A DNA stretch of 64,000 nucleotides from Dama dama (Eukaryota; Chordata; Mammalia; Artiodactyla; Cervidae): contig NC_083701.1 of assembly GCF_033118175.1 (NCBI RefSeq), forward strand, positions 56,743,001 to 56,807,000, in the 5' to 3' direction. The translations under genes were made by a program, and so were the position numbers. The notes beneath the pieces are model-generated. The model saw nothing but the letters and a program-made list of their open reading frames with translations, was not told where the DNA came from and ran no database searches. The first letter of the stretch is position 1; each line of letters begins with the position of its first letter. Positions 1 to 11,416 of the stretch are shown here, piece after piece.

Positions 1-857
1 ACAGACTTTGGAAATTATTATCCATATAGCTAAAAAGATCATTAAATATTAATGATTTCTCAAGTAAATATAAATCTTTAAGATCATCTTTATTATAGTA
101 GAAAAAGAACAATTAGCAGAACCATGAAAAAAATTACTTAAATCTCCTAAACAAATTTAAATTAATTTAATTGGAGTCATTTCTTTACTCAGAGCTATTA
201 ACACTTAAAAGTATATTTGCTAAATTGGACTCTCTGAAGTGATATTTGAAAGCATGTTCTTTCACACATGTTGAATCTCAAGCTGGGAATAAATATATAA
301 ATTCTTCTGGCTATCTTTTTATAAATTATATTTTGGAGACTATGAAAAAATTTTCAGATAACATAAATTATAGTAACAAAAAGGGGAATAAATAAAGCAC
401 AGAACTATGAGAAATGATTAAAATACATAAATTGGTAGACTGCATGGGATAGGAAAACACTGTATTTTCTATTGCAATGAATACAATTTTTTCTATATAA
501 TACTTTTACCTTAGCCTAACATAATTTCTTCTTCTCATTTAGAAGGCAAAAGTACAAAATCTCTAAACCTAGTTTTTTATTCTTTTCTGTATAAAATGCT
601 ATATTACTTAAAGTGCTATGTAGCTAAAGAGAGGTAACTTTGGTAGACATTGTTACATTTTTATCTCAGCCCCAAATATGGAAAACCAACTTAAAGTAGG
701 CACGTGGGTTTCTATCTATATATTAGCTGAACTGCTAGTTACTGTGAATTACATTGTGATCACTCCAGACAACTGATCCCAATTGACAGTGAAGCAAAGT
801 TGCCTGAGTCAAAGTGTGACCTGTTAAGAGACAATCCCCCAAATAACCATTTAGATC
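1..857. other. AT-rich unique sequence, no gene seen
   Basis: Strongly AT-rich DNA with stops in all frames. I recognise no repeat family and no exon. Nothing functional can be claimed here. Confidence 0.6.
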
Positions 858-1490
858 TGAGTAGTCCAATACGGTAGCTACTAGCCACAAGTGGCTATGA
901 AACACTTGGAAAGAGGCTAGTGCAATGCAGGGGCTGAATGTTTTTCATTAATTGAGATGTGCTGTAAGTATAAACTGCACACTGGATTTTGAAGATTTAG
1001 TATAAAATGCTAAATATCTCACTGATATTTTTTATATTCCTAATAAACTGAAATATTAATATTTTTGATACATTGGGATAAATAAAGCATATAATTCAAA
1101 ATAATCTCACCGGTTTCTTTTACTTTCTTACTGTTACTACTAGGAAATCTCAAATTACAAACATAACTCACGTTAAAGTAAAAGTGCAAGTTGTTCAGTC
1201 GTGTCTGACTCTTTGCGACCCTATGGACCATACAGTCCATGGAATTCTCCAGGCCAGAAACTGGAGTGGGTAGCCCTTCCCTTCTCCAGGGGATCTTCCC
1301 AACCCAGGGATCGAACCCAGTCTCCTGCATTGCAGGCAGACTTCTCACCAGCTAAGTCACAAGGAAAGCCCAAGAATACTGGAGTGGGTAGCCTATCCCT
1401 TCTCCAGCGGGCCTCTAGCATTGCAGGCGGATTCTTTACCAACTGAGCTATCAGGGAAGCCCTCACATTATATTTCTATTAATAGCTCTG
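858..1490 (+). mobile_element. Ancient hAT-type DNA transposon remnant, split by a SINE
   Basis: The left part (about 858-1171) carries the GTCCAATACGGTAGC start and TAGCCAC repeats typical of a mammal-wide non-autonomous hAT element. The right end (1462-1490) resumes with the element's terminal segment TATTTCTATT followed by a decayed terminal inverted repeat. The two halves join cleanly once the SINE at 1172-1461 is removed. No transposase coding remains. The family (Charlie or Cheshire type) is from memory and could be wrong; the split structure is seen directly. Confidence 0.6.
1172..1461 (-). mobile_element. Bov-tA SINE, dimeric subtype
   Basis: Read on the minus strand it starts GGGCTTCCCTGATAGCTCAG, the tRNA-derived head, and ends in the Bov core GTCGCAAAGAGTCAGACACGAC followed by a CTTTAAC tail. 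The head occurs twice: after CCAGTATTCTTGGGCTTT a second head begins, so this is a partial dimer. It is flanked by the short direct repeat CTCAC (1167-1171 and 1462-1466). Such SINEs are Pol III derived, non-coding and mobilised by BovB proteins. Open frames here are SINE artefacts. Confidence 0.93.
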
Positions 1491-3285
1491 GTCTAGATTC
1501 TTTAAAAGAAAACAAACCAAAGTAGAGCATCTGGTTCTGACAGGTTTTAAAAGCTATGGATTCATTTTACTTTCTTCAAATTAAAATGCACAATGATTAA
1601 GTCCAACATTTTGGGGGACTAACAGATTGGTTCTTACAGTTCAATGAATAGGCATAGTTCTAGGCTTAGAATTTAGACAGCAGGAATGATCAAACTCAAA
1701 ACACTTATCCAAGAAAATGCGTCTTCAAGCAAAAGACAGAATATAAAATAGGATAAAAAAAAATCCAGTTGTCTGCCTTTTAAAAGAAGTACATGAAATA
1801 TTTAGGAATGTAGGTGATGACTAAAGATTTTGGGTTAGCAAAGAAGTTCAGTTACCATTTAGAGATTAGAGAGAGATTAAATCATAGCACAGCAACAAAT
1901 TAAATTAGAGAGTATTTGATTTAAAACAACTCAAATTTAATCAGGATTTCAGGCACTAGCAGAAAGGCTTGATTCAATCAATTTTCCTGTAAAAGTAATT
2001 AAAAATAATATATACAAATGGAGTAAGACAATTTTATTTAATGAAACAGATAAGGCATTTTATAGTAGTGATTTTTACTTTTCTAGAAAAATCTTTCAGT
2101 AATTTGCACAGTTAAAAAAAGAGGTAAATAATACTATTTGAGTTGTTTTTACCAAAATAAGTGAAATACCTACTTGCTAAACTACTAGTAGGTATTACAA
2201 TTATGAAAAATGAGATACATACTCAAATATATTTACCTGACAGAAACTGAAAGGGAAAATACACCAGTTTTAAAATATTTAGTTAAAATTTTAATAAAAC
2301 AAGTTTATGCATTACATATATTTTATTTCAATATATGTTAAGATATTACATTAAACAGATATTTGTGGTTTTGAGCATATGAACCATAAACTCTAAAAAT
2401 GCCACAATGACTTTGAATTCTGGTTTTCAATCTATCTAGTAGGTTTACTTGAATGATTTAAGGGAGCATTACACACAAATTTCCAAGTTTATGACAAAGT
2501 AAGCATCCAATAATTTACTCCTTTGCTTATACATGTGATATGTGTATAACACTTAAAAATAACAAAGACAAATTCAGATAAATCAATATAGAAAATTAAA
2601 ACATTAGGCTAATTTAGGACTTTTCTTTTGATGTCTTTAATTTGGGAAAGACAGGTATATACACCTTTTTCTTCTTCTCTCAAAACATTCAATCTATAGG
2701 TTTTTCCCCTCATTATAGTTTCTAAATGATTCTCAAAGTTTTATTTTTTTTTAAGGCACAGGCTCACCCTTGATTATGATACATAATAAACTTAGTATTA
2801 TAAAAAAACAAATTGCTGAATTCAAACATAGTCAGAAGTTCTTCTGCCCAAAGAATGATTCTAGAACTTGGGCCAAAGACAAAAGACAATAAACTAGGGA
2901 AAAGGAGCAGGTGGCCATGAACTCTTTATAAAGTTATAATGCCTACACTCCGATATAACTTCAATCTGGTCATATGTATGTAGGTCCTTCCTCTGTTCTT
3001 TCTTTCTTATCCCTATTATCAGTAAGTTAACAAAGGTGATTTTTATGTTTATCTACTCTACTTTTAATTCTCTCATGTGGTAGAGATTTTTGTTCCCTCT
3101 TAAAGAAAAATATGGCCAAAACTATATTTTAATTTCTGACTTCTAAAAGGAAGTATTTTTGCTTGAAGTGAAAATAAGTTATCTTTAATAACTGAGGCAT
3201 TAACTGAATCCTTAAAGTAAACCTGAAAATTTGTACATGTTCTCCCATATAATTCTTAGAATATCTCTACAAATCTTTAAACCTT
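1491..3285. other. AT-rich unique sequence
   Basis: About 1.8 kb of AT-rich DNA with short homopolymer runs. No coding signal, CpG cluster or recognisable repeat seen. Confidence 0.55.
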
Positions 3286-3430
3286 TCTAAGGAAGTTATT
3301 AGTATTCATTCACCTTTTTAACAGATAACAAAATTAATGTTCAAAGCGGTTGTTACTTAATATAGCCCCCAATCACACAGCAACTGTAATCATTAGGTTC
3401 TAAGATGGGTTTGTTTCATTCAAATGCATC
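3286..3430 (-). mobile_element. MIR SINE fragment (ancient)
   Basis: The minus strand resembles the MIR core and its 3' side: a decayed version of the segment that reads on plus as ATTATT...CAGATAACAAAA...CACACAGCAACTG. Heavily diverged, so boundaries are approximate. Confidence 0.45.
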
Positions 3431-5015
3431 CCTGAAATCAGGAAACTACTTACAGTCAATGACATCTTCATTTGATGAAAGTCAGTAACAAGGTCATTAT
3501 GGCAGAGATCTGGACCTCAACTGATTCATCCAATCCAAACCCTCTTGCTTCTTTCTACAGTGGCATTACAGTGGCTAGATGGATCTACACCTAGAGTTAT
3601 CCATTTTATTGCACTCCCAGATCCTGTAAATTTCAAAGTGTGACTACATTTGTTTATTCTTATGGATTGAATACTGAGATTAATCCCCCAAATATAAAAA
3701 ATAAATACAAGAAAATTTAAAAGACCCTATATGTATAACACGAAGACACCTCAACTCTCAAATTATATGACTCAACTTCTAAAAGCATTAGATCAATACA
3801 TAAGTATAGCTAAAATAACAGTGGTTATAAAATTTATAAGCAACCTTTTATCAGTAACAAGCCCCCCTTTCTCGAATAATTTGGATATAAGTAAGTAACA
3901 TCCATCATCCCCAATTTGGAGCAATGTTACAGATATGCCCAAACAAACACTACATTGAAAGTCAAGATTCTTGACTTCAGATCTCAGCTTTTATGTGACT
4001 TAAGTTTTATTACTTCATATTTCTGGACCTAAAATTGTCACATTTTACAATGTAAGGGTTTGAATCATTTTGAAATGCTCCAGTTCTAAACCCAAACTAT
4101 CCATTCTCTAATCCAGACATAAAGAAAGAAAAAGGTGAGAAGAAAGAATGGAATCATCCAACAGAAATTATCCAACAGGGTTTTTAGCAGAGATAGCCTG
4201 GAAGGCAGGGTATGAAGGCACTTTTTCTCCTTGGTGGAAAGCACAGCACTAACACACAGGGGTCCCACCTAGTTTCAATTAAACCTCTTCCAAAAGGTAA
4301 TGCAGAAGAAGTTCTTTTTCAATATCTGTCCCTCTGACTTTTATGAAAGAGGGACTGAAGCAGTGATGGTTTCCCTGGCAGATTACATTTCACTCTGTCT
4401 CTGAAATGTCTGTACAGCACAGTCCTTATGACACAGATGAGTCACTATATACCTTGGGTTGAATATTTGTAGAACATCATAAAAACAGTGATTCATGGTA
4501 CATTTCACGATGCAAATGATGCAGTAATTCATTTTCCTGAACACATTAACTGAGGGATCCATGTACAAAAGTGAAAATTATATATGTTGAACAGAAATAT
4601 GGAAATCTGCATAAGGGATTAATTTAGACAAGAGAAATGCTTTAGGTCACTCACTGGCGTGAGCTCATTTTATTCAAATAGAAAAAGCCATAAAACAGAG
4701 GCTTCAAAATAAATCTTAGACAGGGAAAAGGGAAAGGGTAGGGGCCCAAAGTAATCAAAGGTAATGGATGCAAGGAAACCCTGGGGCTCAGACTGGGATT
4801 TTGCTCAACAGAGAAGGGGAATAAAAGTAACAGAAAAGGCTCCATGATCAGGGGCCAAAGAGAATACTCATAGGTTCAGGAAGGTTTCTAGAGAGATATG
4901 ATAAATTCTATTGAATGATGCCACCATTTTTCTTAATCTGTAGACCCACTCTTATCTCTAACTATGCTCTTCCTAAATGCTATATCCCAACTATAAAGAC
5001 CTACGGGTATTTTTC
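3431..5015. other. Unique sequence
   Basis: No gene-like signal. Open frames at 4086-4268, 4383-4568 and 4651-4845 (minus) are 60-64 codons, without a family match or convincing splice context, and look like chance. Confidence 0.55.
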
Positions 5016-5950
5016 AAAACTGTTTTGCATTTTTTTCTGTGCCTTAGATTTTGCATATGCCAACTGCTTTGCCTAGAAGGCTTTCATGCCATTTCTTCTT
5101 TGACTTTTAACAAAATCCTACCCATCTTTCTCAGGGCAGGACAGATCTCATCAACAGCACCATGTAATGTTTCCATGGGAAATAGATGGTGAAACAGTGG
5201 AAACAGTGGCTGACTTTATTTTGGGGGGCTCCAAAATCACTGCAGATGGTGATTGCAGCCATGAAATTAAAAGATGCTTACTCCTTGGAAGGAAAGTTAT
5301 GACTGACCTAGATAGCATATTAAAAAGCAGAGACATTACTTTGCAACAAAGGTCCGTCTGGTCAAGGCTATGGTTTTTCCAGTGGTCATGTATGGATGTG
5401 AGAGTTGGATTGTGAAGAAAGCTGAATGCCGAAGAATGGATGCTTTTGAACTGTGGTGTTGGAGAAGACTCTTGAGAGTCCCTTGGACTGCAAGGAGATC
5501 CAACCAGTCCATCCTAAAGGAGATCAGTCCTGGGTGTTCATTGGAAGGACTGATGCTGAAGCTGAAACTCCAATAACTTGGCCACCTCATGTGAAGAGTT
5601 GACTCATTTGAAAAGACCCTGATGCTGGGAGGGATTGGAGGTAGGAGGAGAAAGGGATGACAGAGGATGAGATGGTTGGATGGCATCACTGACTTGATGG
5701 ACATGAGCTTGAGTAAACTCCGGGAGTTGGTGATGGACAGGGAGGCCTGGCGTGCTGTGAATTATGAGGTCGCAAAGAATTGGACACAACTGAGTGACTG
5801 AACTGAATGTTTCCATTGCCCAAGAATCTACCTTTCTCTTCCCCATGTTCCAAAGCACTTTGTAAACTCTCTGTCAACATGTCTGTCTCTCCCATAAAAT
5901 CGTTATCTAATTTCATACAGTGACTAGAATGCTTACTTAATATACACATT
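5016..5950 (+). mobile_element. L2 LINE 3' fragment split by BovB
   Basis: The left piece (about 5016-5176) has the diverged L2 phrase TTTGCATATGCCAACTGCTTTGCC. The right piece (5806-about 5950) continues with the CTCTGTCAACATGTCTGTCTC section of the L2 3' region. The BovB at 5177-5805 interrupts it. Family assignment by eye; orientation plus. Confidence 0.5.
5177..5805 (+). mobile_element. BovB (RTE) LINE, 5'-truncated 3' end
   Basis: Contains the C-terminal part of the BovB reverse transcriptase ORF and the 3' UTR. Frame pieces read KITADGDCSHEIKR, YGCESW, and WCWRRLLRVPWTARRSNQSI in different frames, so it is frameshifted and dead. It ends with the TGAGTGACTGAACTGA tail. A perfect 11-bp target-site duplication AATGTTTCCAT lies at 5166-5176 and 5806-5816. 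Only about 0.63 kb of a roughly 3.2-kb element remains, as expected for 5'-truncated target-primed insertion. BovB is known to have entered ruminants by horizontal transfer. Confidence 0.95.
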
Positions 5951-6465
5951 TTTATAATATATACTTAAGAATAGCATACACTTAGCATATTCATTCTTTA
6001 ATGAAACAAACTATTTCCTCCAGGCTTGAAATAACAAAGAAACATCATTTCTGAATAATATCAAGGTGTCATCAAGCATATGATAATTATGCCTGGCAGA
6101 GAGGAGGTTCTCAATAGATACTTGACTGAAAAATATTGGCCATGAACTTTATAATACAGAAATAGTGACTCAATGTCCTTAGCTACAGAATGAATGAAAA
6201 TATGAAAGAGTTTTTTTGCGGGGAGAGTGAGAGAAAATGTGGATTAGTGAGGTTAGAGCCATAAAGCAATGTTCTGTTCTTATCTGTCACTATCTCCCCA
6301 ACTACCTAGGAAAAAAATACCTAAGAGTAGATGTACCAGTTCCTGTGAGTACAATTACATTCTGAGAACTAGAGTGAATTCCCTATATACCAATACTCCT
6401 CCAACAAATACAGAATTAGCTTGTACATCACTATATTGGGTTATCATACTATAGTAGTTCACATT
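5951..6465. other. Unique sequence with possible L2/MIR tail
   Basis: A short stretch near 6088-6130 (ATGCCTGGCAG...CTCAATAGATACTTG) resembles the 3' end of L2 or MIR. The rest is unassigned. No gene seen. Confidence 0.45.
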
Positions 6466-7110
6466 ATTGTTCAAAAACATTTTTGCTGGAGGATCATCTA
6501 TACCCATCATGCTGATATCAGGCTGCAGCATGACTGTCTTTGGCCAATGATGTGTGGGAAGAATTGACACAGGTGGGCAGAAGCTCTTGGATTTATTATA
6601 AGGTTTGCCACGTTGGACCATAAAGTTGAGTTGGACCATAAAGAAGGCTGAGTGCTGAAGAACTGATGCCTTCGAACTGTGGTATTGGAGAAGACTCTTA
6701 AGAGTCCCTTGGACTACCAGAAGATCAAACCAGTCAATCCTAAAGGAAATCAGTCCTGAATATTCATTGGAAGGACTGATGCTGAAACTCCAATACTTTG
6801 GCCACCTGATGTGAAGAGCCGACTTATTGGAAAAGACCCTGATGCTGGGAAAGATTGAGGGCAGGAGAAGAAGAGGGTGACAGAGGATGAGATGGTTGGA
6901 TAGCATCACCATCTCAATGGATATGAGTTTGAGCAAACTCCAGGAGATAGCGAAGGATAGGAAACCTGACGTGCTGAAGTTGATGCGGTCGCAGAGTCGG
7001 ACACAACTGAGCTACTGAACAACAACAACAACTGCCATGTCATTTTCTCTCTTTTATGAGATAAGCAATGATCTAGATATAGGCTGACTTGTCAGCCTGA
7101 CTTCAGAGTA
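6466..7110 (+). mobile_element. Ancient medium-reiteration repeat split by BovB
   Basis: Left part has GGCCAATGATGTGTGGGAAG...GGGCAGAAGCTC and right part has CTGCCATGTCATTTTCTCTC...GGCTGACTTGTCAGCCTG. Together these follow the order of a common old mammalian repeat (MER/LTR class) whose name I cannot give. BovB 6614-7032 lies between the halves. No coding. Confidence 0.4.
6614..7032 (+). mobile_element. BovB LINE, 5'-truncated 3' end
   Basis: Carries the last part of the BovB ORF and 3' UTR, from GGACCATAAAGAAGGCTGAG to GTCGGACACAACTGAG with an AACAACAACAACA tail. Flanked by an imperfect target-site duplication, TGCCACGT (6606-6613) and TGCCATGT (7033-7040). At the 5' junction the 14-bp segment GTTGGACCATAAAG occurs twice (6612-6625, 6630-6643). 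Frames are broken. A long open frame on the opposite strand (6355-6936) is an antisense artefact. Confidence 0.93.
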
Positions 7111-7177
7111 AAATCGAGTAAAGGAGAGCTGCAGCTGACTTGCAATGGACACAGCATGAGTGACACATTTTTGTGGT

Positions 7178-7380
7178 CTAAAACAGGGGACCCCAACCTC
7201 TGGGATCTAATGCCTGATGAACTGAGGTGGAGCGGATGTGATAACAACAGAAATAAAGTGAACAATAAATGTAATGCTCTTGAATCATCCCAAAACTATC
7301 CCTCCACCTTGGTCCACAGAAAAACTGTCTTCCATGAGATTGGTCCCTGGCCCCAAAAATGGTGGCAACCATTGGAACTC
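7178..7380 (-). mobile_element. hAT-Tip100 (Zaphod-like) DNA transposon fragment
   Basis: Begins CAGGGGACCCCAACC, matching the terminal repeat of this group, and includes CTAATGCCTGATGAACTGAGG and TGGTCCCTGGCCCCAAAAATGG near the other end. The middle of the element is missing. Orientation is nominal. The family name is from memory. Confidence 0.6.
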
Positions 7381-8361
7381 TTAATATTTGTGGGGTGATT
7401 GTTAATACTCCATAGCCTAGGTTACCCCAACCTATTATGTAAGTGTGTATATATGCTGGATTACATAAGCCCTGTATTACATCTAAACACATACATATAC
7501 AAAAAGTACACATACATGTGTAAATGTGCTTTTCTTATGTTTTGTCTTTCAGGAGTTTCAGCATCACTAGAGGGGAAAGAAAGGTATGCCAGTGTTGACA
7601 GATTAGTAAGGTTCTTATTCTTCTTCTGTCAATAAGTAAAATTGCTTTTGTTATCTTTTTCTCCTCCAGAAGTATCTCCTCTCAGTAAAACAATAAACAT
7701 AACTATCATTTGATATTCCCTATCAAATCAACTATGTGTATATTCCATCTATGTGTAGAATCTATGTGTAGATTCTGATTCTGATTATCCACCTTTGCAT
7801 CATTTTCTACTTAATTCCACTCTATTTCTATTCTATTCCACTCAACTTTATAAAATGCTGCATAAGAAAACTGATATTCTACAGATAGAAACAGCACTCA
7901 TCATGATTGATTCCAACTGTTAGGATTTATTCTCCCCTAATCCTTACTTGATATGTATCAAAAAGCAGCAGCAAATCTGACAGAGAAGGCAGAGGATCAC
8001 ACAAGAAAAGAAATTGTTCCTTATCTACCAAATTTTTTTTGCAATGTTTCTTTGCAAGGTTTACATCTGGTCCTTTGCTGGATCACTGTCTCCCACGGTG
8101 ATAAATTTTATATATCCACCAAGGCAATAGTTTGCCATCAAAAATCTGTTCCCTGTGCCAAGCATTTGCACTGTATTCATGAAGGACTCTCACCAGTTTG
8201 TGTTTATTTCCTTTATCTTGTAGATTTCTCCCTACTCCTCTCCCAAGGTGTTCTTGAGCCAAGATGTGTGCATCTGTGAGAAAACACTCTCAGTGAACAT
8301 TTACACAGAATTGTAAGACTAGTAAAAAGAAGAACCTACATGCCAACAGTTAGCTTAGTGC
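7381..8361. other. Unique AT-rich sequence
   Basis: Contains a small direct repeat of CTATGTGTAGA units near 7750-7775. Open frame 7953-8279 (108 codons, plus) starts at ATG but matches no family I know and lacks clear splice signals, so I do not call it a gene. Confidence 0.5.
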
Positions 8362-8490
8362 TTGTGCTAAGTCACTTCAGTCGTGTCTGGCTCTTTGTGG
8401 CCCTATGGACTGTAGCCCTCCAGGCTCCTCTGTCCATGGGGATTCTCCAGGCAAGAATGCTGGAGTGGGTTGCCATGCCCTCCTCCAGGG
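8362..8490 (-). mobile_element. Bov-tA/Bov-A SINE, truncated
   Basis: Minus-strand Bov core from GGAGGGCATGGCAACCCACTCC to CGACTGAAGTGACTTAGC. The tRNA-derived head is absent, so it is 5' truncated. No clear target-site duplication. Confidence 0.9.
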
Positions 8491-9335
8491 AGTTTAATGC
8501 CTAGCAGATACTTAGTAAGTGTAGTATCCCTTCCCTTAAGAAAATTATTTAATTTCAAGACAAAAGAACAGGTAAGGTAATCTATCTAATCTAAGACAAT
8601 AAATTATACAATGCATGACAAAACAATAAAATCTGAGTCCATTTGTCTAATATATTCCCAATCACGGGGCTCAAATCACCTTACCTTGACAGTAAGTGAA
8701 TGAGAGATGCAGTTATCAGCTTTGGGAATGCCGTGTTGATAACACAGTGGGATCCCCTCTTAAAGTTTGTAGGAGGATTGAATGAGAATGAAGTACATGA
8801 GGTAGGTGGGAGTTTCAAGAGTAAATCCCCTAAACATTAGTGATCATGACACTGAATAAGGTCATCCTCACAGTTTTAGGGTGTGCTTGGACTCCCCTGG
8901 CAGGTGAAGAATAATTTTTTAGGGCAAACCAGTGGCAATACATTATCTGTTCCCAGTTCAGGTCAAAATAAATTATGGACATTATAAGCCAAAATTTAGG
9001 CAAATTGTACCATCATGGGCTAGGAATTAGGTGTCAAGATCTAAGGGTACTCTAGTCCCAGCTTTATCATTTCTCTCTTGAATCTGCCTTGGACTTCAAC
9101 CCAATCTTAAGTACCATAAAGACAAATATTCATTGTTTTTCCAATGACAGAATGAGAGTCAGAAATTATATTTAGTCTCCAATATATACACAGATCTCAT
9201 CACTCCTCACCAACCCAACCCAGGGCATCACTAGAGTATAGCCAATCACCAAAGCTAATGGAGAACCAGAGCTCTATCTGGGAATATTTTTACAGGTACC
9301 TCCTATTTGCTGGTAGGAACTGAGGAGGGTGATGG
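8491..9335. other. Unique sequence
   Basis: No recognisable gene or repeat. Confidence 0.5.
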
Positions 9336-9490
9336 CCAAGTTACTTAACTTCTCTTTGCCTTGGTTATTCATCTGCAAAGTGGATGTGATAATGACACTG
9401 TCCTTCCAGAGTTTTTATTTTAAAAAACAGGAGAAAATATTTGCAAACCACCTAAGTTAGGGACTTACTTAATTTTAGTCTTCAATAAAT
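9336..9490 (+). mobile_element. MIR SINE fragment
   Basis: CCAAGTTACTTAACTTCTCT followed by TTGCCTTGGTTATTCATCTG is the classic MIR core. It runs to the CTTCAATAAATATTAG 3' end. Plus orientation, old and diverged. Confidence 0.7.
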
Positions 9491-10289
9491 ATTAGTGATA
9501 TCCTTATTACTATCAACATCATCATTATTGGCTAAGTCCTTTTTATACAGGCTTTCAGCACTAACAATAGGAAGGATGCCCTTAGGAAGTTCACCAATAG
9601 CCAAGTGAGAGTTGATAGAATCTTTGACTGCCTCAAAGCAAAACAAAGAAAAGAAAGAAGTGGGGAGTGAGATGACTAAAATTGCTGTCATTGATAGCAT
9701 CATGACATCCTTAAAGGACAGACTCAGGTTGTTCCTCCCAGGCAAAGAAGATGAGCTAACAGACTCCCTAGGCTGTGGACCACCAGACCAGAGACTTGTA
9801 ATCCATAGGCATTCTGACTCCTGAAACTACTATTAAGAAGTATCACAAGATGATGATTAATTCCAATTTATTTGTTCTTCTTTAAAAACCCCTAAATAAA
9901 AAACCAAGTTGGAGTGGATCTGAGGCTTGTCTCTCCATCCCTTGCTAGGCCCTTCAATAAACCTTGACTTTGCTACAAAAACAGAAAGAAAGGGATGGGG
10001 CACAATGCAAATTGATGCTAAACCCATTAGACCCTAGAAGAACTGCAGACAGGAGCAACCAGCAGGAGACTGAGAACAAAGCTGGCTTTGAAAACTGCTG
10101 CCATGGCTGAGGTCTTCCTGATGAGTGGTACACCCGAGGGAACAATGACTGCGAGAGCCAATGGAAGAACTGTCTCAGGGAACAATTCATTGCGAAGAGC
10201 AGACAGGGTTAGGTTAGAAGACCTTCAGGCTTTGCCATCTCCACCAAGAAAGCATGACTCACTCTCTCCAGGGATAGAGGTTCAGTCTG
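9491..10289. other. Unassigned; possible decayed LTR near 9,860-10,000
   Basis: CTTTAAAAACCCCTAAATAA and, 50-60 bases on, CAATAAACCTTGACTTTG have the spacing of an LTR promoter and polyadenylation region on the plus strand. No matching second LTR or internal retroviral sequence was found, so this is only a suggestion. An open frame at 10088-10456 lacks other support. Confidence 0.25.
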
Positions 10290-10462
10290 TGTTATTTTGT
10301 AACACCTGGAAGTATGGGCAGCAAAAAGTTTCCATTTTACTCCTTCTTAAAGACAAAATCCATGTCTCATTCATCTTTATATTTCCCCACATCATCCAGC
10401 ACTTTAATGGTACCTGGTACTTTCTGTACACAGTAGATACTCCAAAAATCTGTTGAATGAAA
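10290..10462 (+). mobile_element. L2 LINE 3' end
   Basis: GACAAAATCCATGTCTCATT...GGTACCTGGTACTTTCTGTA...GTTGAATGAA follows the L2 3' terminus in order. Plus orientation, diverged. Confidence 0.55.
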
Positions 10463-10682
10463 AAAAAGAAAATTTAAAACCTGAGCTCCAAGTTTTCTGA
10501 TTGTTTATAAAACCTAGAGTCTCCAGATGGTAACTGGTTCACCTGTAACTGTAATCAGACCTTAAGATTTTCAAGGAATTTTGTCAAACATCATATCTGA
10601 ACTCCAGTACCTGCTAACAAAGAAAGAAAGAGAAATTGCTAGATGCCACGGGCTCAAATCTGACTGTGACATGGTTTGTGGT

Positions 10683-10903
10683 GGTGGTGGTTTAGTTGCT
10701 AAGTCATTGTCTGACTCTTGTGAGCCCATGGACTGTAGCCAGACAGGCTCCTCTGTCCATGGGATTTTCCAGGCAAGAATACTGGAATGGATTGTCATTT
10801 CCCTCTCCAGGGGATCTTCCTGACCCAGGAATTGAATCCGGGTCTCCTGCATTGCAGGCAGATTCTTTACTAACTGAGCTATGAGGGAAGCCTGAAGCCC
10901 TCC
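10683..10903 (-). mobile_element. Bov-tA SINE, near full length
   Basis: Minus strand: head GGCTTCCCTCATAGCTCAG, A/B-box region with GGTCTCCTGCATTGC on plus, and Bov core to CAGACAATGACTTAGC. A TTTGTGGT repeat lies on both sides (10675-10682, 10904-10911) and may be the target-site duplication. The proximal flank is a (GTG)n run. Confidence 0.92.
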
Positions 10904-11110
10904 TTTGTGGTATAATGAGATTATTATAATATATGTACAGAAGTCTCCTTTATATCTGAAATGATATCACTCATGCCAATTGCTCTCTTTTAATAGACAT
11001 GGTTTACAAGTCCAATGTGCAAAACTCATCTATTAAAAACCACTTTTACATATCTGAGGCTGTAAATAGTATCATTCACTTCAGATTTTGGTTAGCCTAG
11101 AGAAGTCTTT

Positions 11111-11404
11111 TCAATGGGTATTCATTGGAAGGACTGATGCTGAAGCTGAAACTCCAATACTTTGGCCACCTCATGCAAAGAGTTCACTCATTGGAAAAGA
11201 CCCTGATGCTGGGAGGGATTGGGGGCAGGAGGAGAAGGGGACGACAGAGGATGAGATGGCTGGATGGCATCACCAACTTGATGGGCATGAGTTTGAGTAA
11301 ACTCCGAGAGTTGGTGATGGACAGGGAGGCCTGGCATGCTGCGATTCATGGGGTCGCAAAGAGTCAGATGCTACTGAACGACTGAACTAAACTGAACTGA
11401 ACTG
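11111..11404 (+). mobile_element. BovB LINE, short 3' end
   Basis: About 290 bases of the BovB 3' terminus, with LEGLMLKLKLQYFGHLMQRV still readable in one frame, ending in TGAACTAAACTGAACTGAACTG. It has a perfect 12-bp target-site duplication AGAGAAGTCTTT (11099-11110 and 11405-11416), so it is an independent truncated insertion. Confidence 0.95.
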
Positions 11405-11416
11405 AGAGAAGTCTTT

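Noticed and set aside
1040..1466. Three open frames on both strands
   Set aside because: All are within a Bov-tA SINE and the hAT remnant.
6355..6936. 193-codon minus-strand open frame, among the longest in the window
   Set aside because: Mostly antisense to a BovB fragment, starts at TTG, and similar antisense frames recur at other BovB copies (5,336-5,704). It is a by-product of the BovB sequence.
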